This document shows positions 1-6,321 of a stretch of DNA of 7,541 nucleotides, in pieces (the stretch's first letter is position 1; each line of letters begins with the position of its first letter). Under the pieces are notes generated by a model that ran no database searches, was not told the origin of the DNA, and was given only the letters and a program-made list of their open reading frames with translations. A program made the translations under genes and the position numbers. Source of the stretch: JAYSFC01 sp041913505 (GTDB taxonomy: Bacteria; Pseudomonadota; Gammaproteobacteria; Burkholderiales; Burkholderiaceae_C); contig JAYSFC010000151.1 of assembly GCA_041913505.1 (NCBI GenBank), positions 1 through 7,541 of the forward strand, in the 5' to 3' direction.

Positions 1-708
1 CGCCTCGCGCACCACGGTGTACCAGAGCAGGAAACCCACGGCCGCGCTCACCACGAGCATGACGAAGCCGCCCAGTGCGCGCGTACCGTACTGCTGCTCG
101 TAGTAGAGGTAGAACGCGGCCGTCATCCAGCAGAACATCACGAACACCTCATAGAGGTTGCTCACGGGGATATGGCCGATATCGGGACCGATCAGGTAGC
201 TCTCGTACCAGCGAACCATGGTGCCGATGAGCGCCATGCCCACGGCCACCCAGGCCAGGCGCGAGCCAATGAGCGACATCACCCCGCCCGAGCCACCGCC
301 CTCCTTGCCACGCGCGAACATGCCGATCCAGTAGAACAGCGTGCTCATGAAGAAAATCATGCTCATCCAAAGGATGGCCGACTGGCTCGACAGGAAGTAC
401 TTGAGCCCGAACACCGTATCGGCGCGCGCAAGGTTGCCCGCGCCATCCTGCTGGTAGAGGCTGATGGCAAGCAGCGACAGCGCCGCCACCGTCAGCATCA
501 GCGTGCGCAGCGGCCGCCAGAACCAGCCCAGCCAGATCGCGCATGGCATGGAGCCGAACAGAATGCCCTTCTCGTACACGTCCATGTAGGCGCCGTAGCG
601 CTGCAGCGCATACAGGCCGCCCGCCACCACGATCGCGGCGAACAGCCAGTCGAACCAGTTGCGGCGGGCGAAGTAGCCTTCGTGCAGGGTCAGCGTGGTG
701 GTGTTCAT
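1..708 (-). CDS. ccsA: Cytochrome c biogenesis protein CcsA/ResC (named CcsB in some family models), 3' end cut by window edge
   Basis: This is the haem-handling membrane subunit of System II cytochrome c maturation, which works with ResB/Ccs1 to export haem and ligate it to apocytochromes on the periplasmic side. The reading frame stays open from the ATG at 708 to the left edge, giving 236 residues without the C-terminus. Hydrophobic segments lie at about residues 22-37, 50-64, 68-84, 112-131, 150-167, 186-203 and 212-230. A GHIPVSNLYE block at 178-187 is typical of this family. The tryptophan-rich WWD haem-binding loop that defines the family would lie beyond the edge and is not seen. The start ATG overlaps the resB stop as ATGA, with GGAG about 6-10 bases upstream, so the two genes are probably translationally coupled. 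Naming differs between systems: the same protein is called CcsA, ResC or CcsB. Confidence 0.9.
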   Translation of the reverse strand, partial: MNTTTLTLHEGYFARRNWFDWLFAAIVVAGGLYALQRYGAYMDVYEKGILFGSMPCAIWLGWFWRPLRTLMLTVAALSLLAISLYQQDGAGNLARADTVFGLKYFLSSQSAILWMSMIFFMSTLFYWIGMFARGKEGGGSGGVMSLIGSRLAWVAVGMALIGTMVRWYESYLIGPDIGHIPVSNLYEVFVMFCWMTAAFYLYYEQQYGTRALGGFVMLVVSAAVGFLLWYTVVREA

Positions 709-2846
709 GCGGGGTCTCCGTGGTGCGGTTGCACGCCAATGAGTTTCTGGCTCAGCACGGCGAATTCGCGGTCACCGTCGAGCGTCTTGCGGTTGGTGGA
801 CAGGGCCATCGTGGCGTGGGGCTGACCGTCCTGCGGCGCAATCCAGACCCAGAGGCGGCGGTCGCGCACGTAGAGCATGGCAAAAACGCCGAGGATGAGC
901 AAGGCACAGCCCAGGTAGACGATGTTCTTGCCCGGCGCACGCGCCACCTGGAATACGCTGGCCTGCACCTGCGTGAAGTCCTTGAGTTCAAAGGCCATGG
1001 GCGCTGGGTAGATCTGTGCATCGCTCAGCGAGAACACGGCCTGCGTCATGAAGGCCTGGGTCTGGCTGCTTTGCGCCAGGGGTGCGAGGCCCGCGCGCTC
1101 ACGCGTGAGCTGGGCCAGCTCGAACAGTGTGCCATTGAGGATACGCACGAGCACCTCGCCCGCACGGGAGCGCTCCGCCTCGGGTACGTTGGCTTCCATG
1201 AATTCGGAGATGGCCTGCAAACCACCCTGGTGCTTGCCATCCGCGCCCTGACCGCCTGCGAACAGCGAAAGCGCGCGCAAGGCGGATTGGGTAAGTTGCT
1301 CGGCCAGGTCCTTGCGCGATGCGTCAACGGCATGCGCCACGTAGCGACGTACGGCCTGCTCGCGCAGCGCAGGATCGTTCAGCGCGGAGCGCATGCGCAG
1401 AAAGCCCTCCATGCCGCCCTGGTCGTCCACGGGAATGCGCAGGTAGCGGAACGGCTCGGCCGGCGACTCACGCACGCCCAGCAGGAACATGGGCAGGCCG
1501 TCCCCCGTATCCACGGGCAGCATGTAGTTGTGGAACTCGCGCGCCTGGCCCGCTGCGTCGCGCAGCTTGTAGCTCACGCTCGGGCCTACGTTGCGCAACT
1601 CTTTCTTGGTGACGGTCTTGTTGCCTGCCCCGAGGCGGGCATCGATCGATGCGCCCAAATCCACCTTGCGGACGTCGGCACCCGAGGCCGTGCCCCCGTC
1701 GCCCAGGTTTTCGACGTTGATGGTGCGCAGGGCCGTGTACTCGAGCGTGAGGGCCTGGTCGCTCACGCCGTTCGCGAGCTGCGTCTGGCCACCGATCACG
1801 CCCTCGATATCGAAAGGCTTCACGCCTGCCGCCATGGGCACGGCACGCAGCTTCACGCGCGAGCCACCATCGTCGAAGCTCGACTGGTAGATCTCGATGC
1901 CTTTGTAGCTGGCCGGGTGATTGACCTCGATGCGCGTGGGCACCTGCTCGCCCGTGGCCTTGTCGTGAATCACCACTTCGCTCGCGAACAGCTTGGGCAT
2001 GCCCGTGGAATAGTGCTCCACGATGAATTTCTTGAGCTCGATCGCGAAAGGCAGATCCTGCAGCAGCACGCCATCGGATTGGCTCAGGATCGCCGTGCTC
2101 GATTGCGTGCCCTCGGCCACGACCAGGTTGCCGCGGAACGTGGGGTTGCGCTCGGAGAGATGGTGCTCGGGCTTCACCTCCGCGATCAGTCCGCTTCCCT
2201 GGTAGGGCGTCTTGCCGCCCAGCCACATCTGCGCGCGCACGACGAGATCGCCGTCGAGCAGGCCGCCCAGGCACACAAGCACGATGGCGCTGTGCGCGGC
2301 AATGTAGCCGATCTTGTGGGCGGCCCCCGCCTTGGCCGCCACCATCCAGCCCTCGCCCGCCGGGGTCTGGCGCTGCTGCAGACGCACCTTCCAGCCCCCC
2401 CCCACCAGCAGGCCGCCGATGCGGCGCGCGGCGGCTTCGGGCGTCTCGCCCGCAAGCACCGCCTGCGCCTTGTGGTGGAAGGCCTTGAGGCTGTGCTCGC
2501 GGATGTTCTCCTTGTAGCTGCGCAGGTCGGCCAGGTATTTGGGTGTATGGCGCGCGATGCACAGCGACGTGCTGATCACGAGGAACGCCAGGATCAGCAG
2601 GAACCACCAGGCGCTGTATACCGCGTTGAGCTTGAGCGCAAGGAACAGCTCGGCCCAGAACGGCCCGAACTGGTTCACGTAGTTGACCGCGGGCTCGTGC
2701 TGCTTGAGCACCGTGCCGATCACCGAGGCGATGCAGATCACGGTAAGCAGCGAGATCGCGAAACGCATCGAGGACAGCAATTCCACAGCCGCGCGCAGGA
2801 CTGGCGAGCGGGACTGGATGCGAAGGCCGTGGGTGGTGTCGGTCAT
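705..2846 (-). CDS. resB: Cytochrome c biogenesis protein ResB (Ccs1)
   Basis: ResB/Ccs1 is the second obligatory subunit of the System II cytochrome c synthase. It is thought to hold the apocytochrome and keep its cysteines and haem in place while CcsA delivers haem. The 713-residue product has the family layout: transmembrane segments at about 28-47, 76-97 and 177-197, a long periplasmic domain of some 440 residues, and a last segment at about 642-659 followed by a short cytoplasmic tail. His185 in the third segment is a candidate haem-contact histidine, by family knowledge. The N-terminal stretch ELLSSMRFAISLLTVICIAS (22-41) is typical of betaproteobacterial ResB. The ATG at 2846 keeps this conserved N-terminus, although no clear Shine-Dalgarno sequence precedes it. 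A strong terminator ends only 27 bases upstream of that ATG. The gene overlaps ccsA downstream by ATGA. Confidence 0.92.
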   Translation of the reverse strand: MTDTTHGLRIQSRSPVLRAAVELLSSMRFAISLLTVICIASVIGTVLKQHEPAVNYVNQFGPFWAELFLALKLNAVYSAWWFLLILAFLVISTSLCIARHTPKYLADLRSYKENIREHSLKAFHHKAQAVLAGETPEAAARRIGGLLVGGGWKVRLQQRQTPAGEGWMVAAKAGAAHKIGYIAAHSAIVLVCLGGLLDGDLVVRAQMWLGGKTPYQGSGLIAEVKPEHHLSERNPTFRGNLVVAEGTQSSTAILSQSDGVLLQDLPFAIELKKFIVEHYSTGMPKLFASEVVIHDKATGEQVPTRIEVNHPASYKGIEIYQSSFDDGGSRVKLRAVPMAAGVKPFDIEGVIGGQTQLANGVSDQALTLEYTALRTINVENLGDGGTASGADVRKVDLGASIDARLGAGNKTVTKKELRNVGPSVSYKLRDAAGQAREFHNYMLPVDTGDGLPMFLLGVRESPAEPFRYLRIPVDDQGGMEGFLRMRSALNDPALREQAVRRYVAHAVDASRKDLAEQLTQSALRALSLFAGGQGADGKHQGGLQAISEFMEANVPEAERSRAGEVLVRILNGTLFELAQLTRERAGLAPLAQSSQTQAFMTQAVFSLSDAQIYPAPMAFELKDFTQVQASVFQVARAPGKNIVYLGCALLILGVFAMLYVRDRRLWVWIAPQDGQPHATMALSTNRKTLDGDREFAVLSQKLIGVQPHHGDPA

Positions 2847-2873
2847 GAAAGGGAAAAGCCGCAGGCCGGAATG

Positions 2874-2909
2874 AAAAAAGGCGGGGCCATCCGACTCGAT
2901 GGACCCGCC
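2874..2909 (-). terminator. Intrinsic terminator after cytochrome c4, just upstream of resB
   Basis: On the minus strand a GC-rich hairpin is followed by six T residues. The outer stem is six pairs (2904-2909 with 2880-2885). One G/A mismatch follows, then five more pairs (2898-2902 with 2887-2891) close a six-base loop at 2892-2897. The T run corresponds to A 2874-2879. The stem begins 77 bases past the cytochrome c4 stop, so it should end that transcript. The T run finishes 27 bases before the resB ATG, so it also lies in the path of any transcript entering resB from upstream. Confidence 0.8.
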
Positions 2910-2971
2910 CGTGTTGGGGTTTGTTATTGGCGGTTGGTTCCGAGCCTACCCGTCATGGGCAGCCCGAATAT

Positions 2972-2985
2972 TTGACACAAGTCAA
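2972..2985 (-). promoter_or_regulatory. Candidate FNR/Anr-family binding site upstream of resB
   Basis: The sequence TTGAC-ACAA-GTCAA is a perfect inverted repeat with five-base arms and a four-base spacer. It matches the FNR/Anr/Dnr pattern (TTGAT-N4-ATCAA) except for the symmetric T-to-C and A-to-G variation that this family tolerates. It directly abuts the cytochrome c4 stop codon and lies about 126 bases upstream of resB. A class II activator geometry would place the minus-strand start near 2937. The only -10-like sequence there is weak (TAGGCT at 2948-2943). Oxygen control of cytochrome c maturation is biologically reasonable, but function is inferred from the motif alone. It could be a chance palindrome. 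Confidence 0.4.
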
Positions 2986-3636
2986 TTAACGCAGACCGGC
3001 AATGTAATCGGCCACGGCCTTGATTTCGCGGTCATTCATCTTGGCGGCCACGCCCGCCATCTGCGGACTATTACCACGCTTACCGTCGCGGAAGGCTACG
3101 AGCTGGGTTACCGTGTAGTCGGCATGCTGGCCCGACAGGCGCGGGTACTGGGCCGGAATGCCGGCGCCGTTGGGGCTGTGGCAGCCCGCGCAGGCCGCGA
3201 TGTTGCGATCCTGGATGCCGCCGCGGTAGATGCGTTCGCCCAGGGCGACCAGCTCCTTGTCCTTGGCGAAGCCTGCCTTGCCGGGCTTGGTGGTAACCCA
3301 GTAGGCGATGTTCTTCATGTCCTCGTCGGACAGCATGGACGCGAATCCCTTCATGATGGGATCGTTGCGCTTGCCGGACTTGAAGTCCTGCAGTTGCTTG
3401 ACGAGGTACTCGGGGTGCTGCTGCGCCAGCTTGGGCTGGGCCGTCACCGTGGAGTTGCCGTCGGCGGCATGGCACGCGGCACACACAGCGGTGTAGCTTG
3501 CCTCCCCCTTCGCCAAGTCAGGCTTGGCGGCCTTCTGTGCAGCCGCGGGCGCTTCGCCTGCAGTACCTGCGCTATGGGCCGAGAAAGCGGGAGCTACCAG
3601 CGCGGCAGCCGTCAGCAAAGAGGCGAGCAACTTCAT
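2986..3636 (-). CDS. Cytochrome c4, periplasmic dihaem electron carrier
   Basis: This 216-residue protein is a class I dihaem cytochrome of the c4 type, which passes electrons in the periplasm to terminal oxidases. Residues 1-20 form a signal peptide ending in AFSA. Two homologous haem domains follow. The first has CAACH at 52-56 and the second CAGCH at 149-153. The likely distal methionine ligands are Met95 in the DPIMKGFAS stretch and Met193 in PQMAGV. The length fits the family. I chose the ATG at 3636 because the signal peptide begins there. The frame stays open further upstream, but that stretch is antisense to engB and does not look like protein. The Shine-Dalgarno sequence is weak. The gene diverges from engB with 73 bases between starts, and it lies upstream of the ResB/CcsA machinery that would attach its haems. 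Confidence 0.93.
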   Translation of the reverse strand: MKLLASLLTAAALVAPAFSAHSAGTAGEAPAAAQKAAKPDLAKGEASYTAVCAACHAADGNSTVTAQPKLAQQHPEYLVKQLQDFKSGKRNDPIMKGFASMLSDEDMKNIAYWVTTKPGKAGFAKDKELVALGERIYRGGIQDRNIAACAGCHSPNGAGIPAQYPRLSGQHADYTVTQLVAFRDGKRGNSPQMAGVAAKMNDREIKAVADYIAGLR

Positions 3637-3677
3637 ATCGAGGGTCGTCTGGTTATGTAAGCAAATCCTGGCGATTC

Positions 3678-3683
3678 TACAAT
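3678..3683 (+). promoter_or_regulatory. Possible -10 element for engB
   Basis: TACAAT matches the sigma-70 -10 consensus at five of six positions and lies 26 bases before the engB ATG, inside the short divergent gap. No good -35 hexamer is seen 16-18 bases upstream. On the opposite strand, TTGTAG (3682-3677) and TACATA (3659-3654) are 17 bases apart and could weakly serve cytochrome c4. If both are used, the two promoters overlap and might compete. Confidence 0.35.
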
Positions 3684-3709
3684 GAGGCTCTACAGCATCC
3701 CAATCCCCC

Positions 3710-4456
3710 ATGACGAACCTTTGCGCTGCGTCTAACGCAGCACCCATCCCTCCCGCCATCGACGCCAAGACGGCCATGGGCTGGATGCACACGGCCCGCT
3801 TTCTGACGACAGCCGCCCAGCTGCACCACCTGCCCCCTGTCGACGTACCCGAAATCGCGTTCGTGGGCCGCTCGAACGCGGGCAAATCCACCTGCATCAA
3901 CACGCTCACGCAGCAGCGGCAGCTTGCCTTTGCCTCCAAGAAGCCGGGGCGCACCCAGCACATCAACCTGTTCGCACTCGGCAGACAGGGCACCACGGAC
4001 GCAGTGCTGGCCGACCTGCCGGGCTACGGCTACGCGGCCGTGTCGCGATCGGACAAGCAGCGCTGGCAACAGGTGATGGCCAACTACCTCGTGAGCCGCA
4101 AGGGCCTCACGGGCATCGTGCTGCTGTGCGATCCGCGCCTGGGCCTGACCGAACTCGACGAGGCACTGCTCGAAGTGGTGCGCCCACGTGTCGAGGAAGG
4201 GCTCAAGTTCCTCGTTCTGCTCACCAAGGCCGACAAGCTCACGCGCTCGGAGCAGGCCAAGGTGCTGTCGATTACGCGACTGCAGGCTGGCGGCGGCGAG
4301 GTGAAGATGTTCTCGGCCCTCAAGAAGCAAGGCGTGGACGAGGTGGCCCAACTGCTGTGGCAATGGTCGCACCCGACGCCGCCATCCGCAGGGGCCGACG
4401 CTGCGCCCGCCCCTGCGGCCCCTGAAGAAGCCAAAGAACCGCCACAAACGCCCTGA
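3710..4456 (+). CDS. engB: Ribosome biogenesis GTP-binding protein EngB (YihA/YsxC)
   Basis: EngB is a cytoplasmic GTPase needed for late assembly of the large ribosomal subunit. All GTPase motifs are present: Walker A GRSNAGKS at 53-60, switch I threonine in GRTQ at 80-83, G3 DLPGYG at 102-107, G4 TKAD at 172-175 and G5 SAL at 202-204. The product has 248 residues, longer than the roughly 210 of the Escherichia coli protein. The extra length lies in a variable N-terminus (about 1-24) and an Ala/Pro-rich, probably disordered tail (222-248). The ATG at 3710 has no clear Shine-Dalgarno sequence. ATG 3776, which begins MGWMHTARF where conservation starts, is an alternative. I keep the longer form because related betaproteobacterial proteins, as I recall them, also carry a short extension. 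The hydrolase gene follows in the same direction. Confidence 0.95.
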   Translation: MTNLCAASNAAPIPPAIDAKTAMGWMHTARFLTTAAQLHHLPPVDVPEIAFVGRSNAGKSTCINTLTQQRQLAFASKKPGRTQHINLFALGRQGTTDAVLADLPGYGYAAVSRSDKQRWQQVMANYLVSRKGLTGIVLLCDPRLGLTELDEALLEVVRPRVEEGLKFLVLLTKADKLTRSEQAKVLSITRLQAGGGEVKMFSALKKQGVDEVAQLLWQWSHPTPPSAGADAAPAPAAPEEAKEPPQTP

Positions 4457-4471
4457 GTGCGCACCCCATGT

Positions 4472-4499
4472 GCGCTACCAGCTACAGAAAGCATAGCGC
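4472..4499 (+). repeat. Inverted repeat/hairpin abutting the hydrolase start codon
   Basis: GCGCTA at 4472-4477 and TAGCGC at 4494-4499 are perfect six-base complements around a 16-base loop. The downstream arm ends one base before the ATG at 4501. The only Shine-Dalgarno-like bases (AGAAAG, 4486-4491) lie in the loop. A GTGCGC direct repeat (4457-4462 and 4470-4475) lies alongside. In RNA this could modulate hydrolase translation or form part of a small dispersed repeat. Neither role is shown. Confidence 0.45.
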
Positions 4500-4500
4500 C

Positions 4501-5403
4501 ATGATCGACAGCATCGACCACCGCCTGCCACACGGCATCACCCTGCACTGCCGCGTGAGCGGGGCTCCCGGGCGCCCCGCGCTGTTGTTCCTGCACGGCT
4601 TCCCTGAAGGGGCCTTCATCTGGGACGGGTTGCTTGCCCATTTTGCGCGCCCCGAGAACGGCGGCTACCGCTGCGTGGCGCCGTACCTGCGCGGCTTCGG
4701 CCCATCGAGCCCCCCCGCCGAAGTGGAGGCCTACCGGGCCAAGCATCTGGTGCAGGACCTCGTGGCCTTGATCGCGCTCGAGAGCCCCGGCGCGCCGCTG
4801 GCCGCCCTGGTGGCGCACGACTGGGGCGGTGCCGTGGCATGGAACCTCGCCAACCAGCAGCCGCAGCTGCTGCAACGGCTGGTCATCCTCAATTCGCCCC
4901 ACCCCGGCGCCTTCCTGCGCGAATTGCAGCACAACGCGGCGCAGCAGGCCGCCAGCCAGTACATGCACTTCCTGTGCCGCCCTGACGCCGAGGCGCTGCT
5001 GGCCGAGAACGGCTACCAGCGCCTGTTCGGCTTCTTCGACACACGGGAACATCGCGCGCCCGCATGGCTTACGGAGGCGGTGCGCACGCAGTACCGTGCT
5101 CTGTGGTCGCAGGGCCTTGCCGGCGCCTGCAACTACTACCGCGCCAGCCCCTTGCGCCCGCCGCGCCAGGGGGACGACAGCATCCAGGCGCTGGCCCTGC
5201 CTCCAGAGATGCTCACCGTGGTCCTGCCTACGCTGGTGCTGTGGGGCATGGACGACCCTGCCCTGCTGCCCGGCCTGCTCGATGGCCTGCCGCAATGGGT
5301 GCCTCAACTGCGGCTTCAGCAAGTGGAAGGGGCTTCGCACTGGATCGTGCACGAGCAGCCCGAGCGGGTCGTGCGCGAGCTGGCGAATTTTCTTGCTATT
5401 TAA
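4501..5403 (+). CDS. Alpha/beta-fold hydrolase, epoxide hydrolase/dehalogenase-like
   Basis: This 300-residue soluble protein has the alpha/beta hydrolase core with an aspartate nucleophile, as used by epoxide hydrolases and haloalkane or fluoroacetate dehalogenases. Esterases use serine at this position. The oxyanion-hole motif HGFPE is at 32-36, the nucleophile elbow HDWGG at 106-110 (Asp107), the acid is probably Asp251 or Asp252 in WGMDD, and the base is His280 in GASHW. Cap-domain tyrosines near Tyr154 and Tyr212-213 fit the epoxide-hydrolase pattern of two ring-opening tyrosines, but I cannot assign them with certainty. There is no signal peptide. The ATG at 4501 places the fold start correctly. 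ATG 4468, in frame, would add 11 unconserved-looking residues. The gene starts 44 bases after engB and may be cotranscribed with it. Substrate is unknown. Confidence 0.88.
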   Translation: MIDSIDHRLPHGITLHCRVSGAPGRPALLFLHGFPEGAFIWDGLLAHFARPENGGYRCVAPYLRGFGPSSPPAEVEAYRAKHLVQDLVALIALESPGAPLAALVAHDWGGAVAWNLANQQPQLLQRLVILNSPHPGAFLRELQHNAAQQAASQYMHFLCRPDAEALLAENGYQRLFGFFDTREHRAPAWLTEAVRTQYRALWSQGLAGACNYYRASPLRPPRQGDDSIQALALPPEMLTVVLPTLVLWGMDDPALLPGLLDGLPQWVPQLRLQQVEGASHWIVHEQPERVVRELANFLAI

Positions 5404-5442
5404 TTAGCAGCACATCGCACAGGCCCAGCTTGCACTGGCGCC
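5394..5442. repeat. Paired short hairpins in the convergent hydrolase/acyltransferase gap
   Basis: Two small inverted repeats fill this gap. TGCTA/TAGCA (5394-5398 with 5405-5409) straddles the hydrolase stop codon. The second pairs 5422-5428 with 5435-5442, seven pairs with one bulged C at 5439 and a six-base loop, and ends against the stop of the minus-strand gene. Neither has an adjacent T run, so they are not canonical terminators, though they could protect the 3' ends of both messages. From memory, the sequence resembles the short imperfect palindromic intergenic elements common in Comamonadaceae. I cannot confirm this here. Confidence 0.3.
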
Positions 5443-6321
5443 TCAATACACCGAATCTTCGCCCTCAGGCCGCGTCTTGAAACGCTTGTGCACCCAGTAG
5501 TACTGGCCTGGCATGGTGTCGATCGCGGCCTGCAGCTCGCGGTTCATGCGCGCAGTGTCGGCCTCCACGTCGTCGGTGGGGAAGTCGCTCCAGGCGGGCG
5601 TGACCTCGGCCACGTAGCCCGTGGGCGTCATGCGGGTGTACATACCCAGCACCTTGGCGCGGCCCAGCCGCGCGAAACGCGAGAGCGAGGGCACCGTGGC
5701 CGCCAGCACGCCGAAGTACGGCACGAAGATCGACTCGTTGCGCCCGAAGTCCATGTCGGGCAGCAGATAGAGCAGGCCGCCCTTGCGCAGGTTGGAAATG
5801 ATGGGCTTGACGCCATCGGCGCGGTTGAGCATGCGCACATCGCCAAAGCGCTGGCGCCCGGCCATGAACCAGGCGTCGATCACCGGATCCGGGTGCGTGG
5901 AGAAGATGGAGGTGAACGGCCGCGCCGTGTGCAGCGGCAGCGCGAGGCCGCCAGCGTCCATGCCGTAAAAATGCGGTGCGAACAGGATGGTGGGCGTGTC
6001 GCCCTCGAGCTCGTGCAGCGCGCCCTGCAGCTTCACGCGCGAGAGCACTACGTCGCGCGGCGAAGACCACAGCCAGCTGCGGTCGAGCCAAGCCTGGCAG
6101 AAGCGCACAAAGGTTTCGCGGGCCCAGGCGCGGCGCTGCGCCTCGCTGGCCTCGGGGTAGCACAGCGCGAGGTTGCGCAGTGCGATGCGCCGGCGCGGCA
6201 CGGCCAGCACGTACAGCACCCGCCCCAGCATCCAGCCCAGCGCACGCAGCGCAGGCAGCGGCAGACGCGCGAGCATGCCCATGAACCAGACCCCCAGGCG
6301 TGACGAGGCATGCGACGTCAT
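5443..6321 (-). CDS. LpxL/LpxM-family lipid A late acyltransferase (second of tandem pair)
   Basis: Members of this family transfer a secondary acyl chain from acyl-ACP to Kdo-lipid A (or a related lysolipid) at the inner face of the cytoplasmic membrane. The 292-residue protein has an N-terminal hydrophobic anchor at about 11-41, the catalytic H-X4-D motif as HFYGMD at 117-122, a DMDFG block at 189-193 in the substrate-site region, and the C-terminal QYYWVHKRFK signature at 273-282. The ATG at 6321 overlaps the stop of the upstream paralogue as ATGA, with GGGGGTGG just upstream, which suggests translational coupling. The frame is open further upstream to about 6396, but that lies inside the paralogue and is not needed. 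Which chain and position it acylates cannot be told from sequence. Such proteins are often annotated htrB, lpxL or simply lysophospholipid acyltransferase. Confidence 0.9.
   Translation of the reverse strand: MTSHASSRLGVWFMGMLARLPLPALRALGWMLGRVLYVLAVPRRRIALRNLALCYPEASEAQRRAWARETFVRFCQAWLDRSWLWSSPRDVVLSRVKLQGALHELEGDTPTILFAPHFYGMDAGGLALPLHTARPFTSIFSTHPDPVIDAWFMAGRQRFGDVRMLNRADGVKPIISNLRKGGLLYLLPDMDFGRNESIFVPYFGVLAATVPSLSRFARLGRAKVLGMYTRMTPTGYVAEVTPAWSDFPTDDVEADTARMNRELQAAIDTMPGQYYWVHKRFKTRPEGEDSVY

Noticed and set aside
172..825. Open frames on either strand overlapping the start of ccsA (149-739 minus and 172-825 plus)
   Set aside because: Both give low-complexity, charged sequence without motifs, while the ccsA frame shows seven hydrophobic segments and the GHIPVSNLYE block.
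543..2975. An 810-residue open frame on the plus strand, antisense to resB
   Set aside because: Its translation is rich in Arg, Ala, His and Gln with no domain or membrane pattern, and it mirrors a clearly real gene. Long antisense frames are common in GC-rich DNA with strong third-position bias.
2972..3000. TTGACA at 2972-2977 as a plus-strand -35 element
   Set aside because: No -10 hexamer lies at 16-18 bases downstream, and transcription would run antisense into cytochrome c4. The palindromic reading explains the sequence better.
3637..3996. Upstream extension of the cytochrome c4 frame
   Set aside because: The extension is antisense to engB and precedes a good signal peptide that starts at 3636. 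A secreted cytochrome would not carry 120 residues before its signal sequence.
4084..5352. A 422-residue minus-strand frame opposite engB and the hydrolase
   Set aside because: It has no recognisable domain and lies fully opposite two genes with complete catalytic motifs.
5488..6303. A 271-residue plus-strand frame opposite the second acyltransferase
   Set aside because: His/Arg/Ala/Gln-rich shadow of a gene with clear H-X4-D and C-terminal family signatures.
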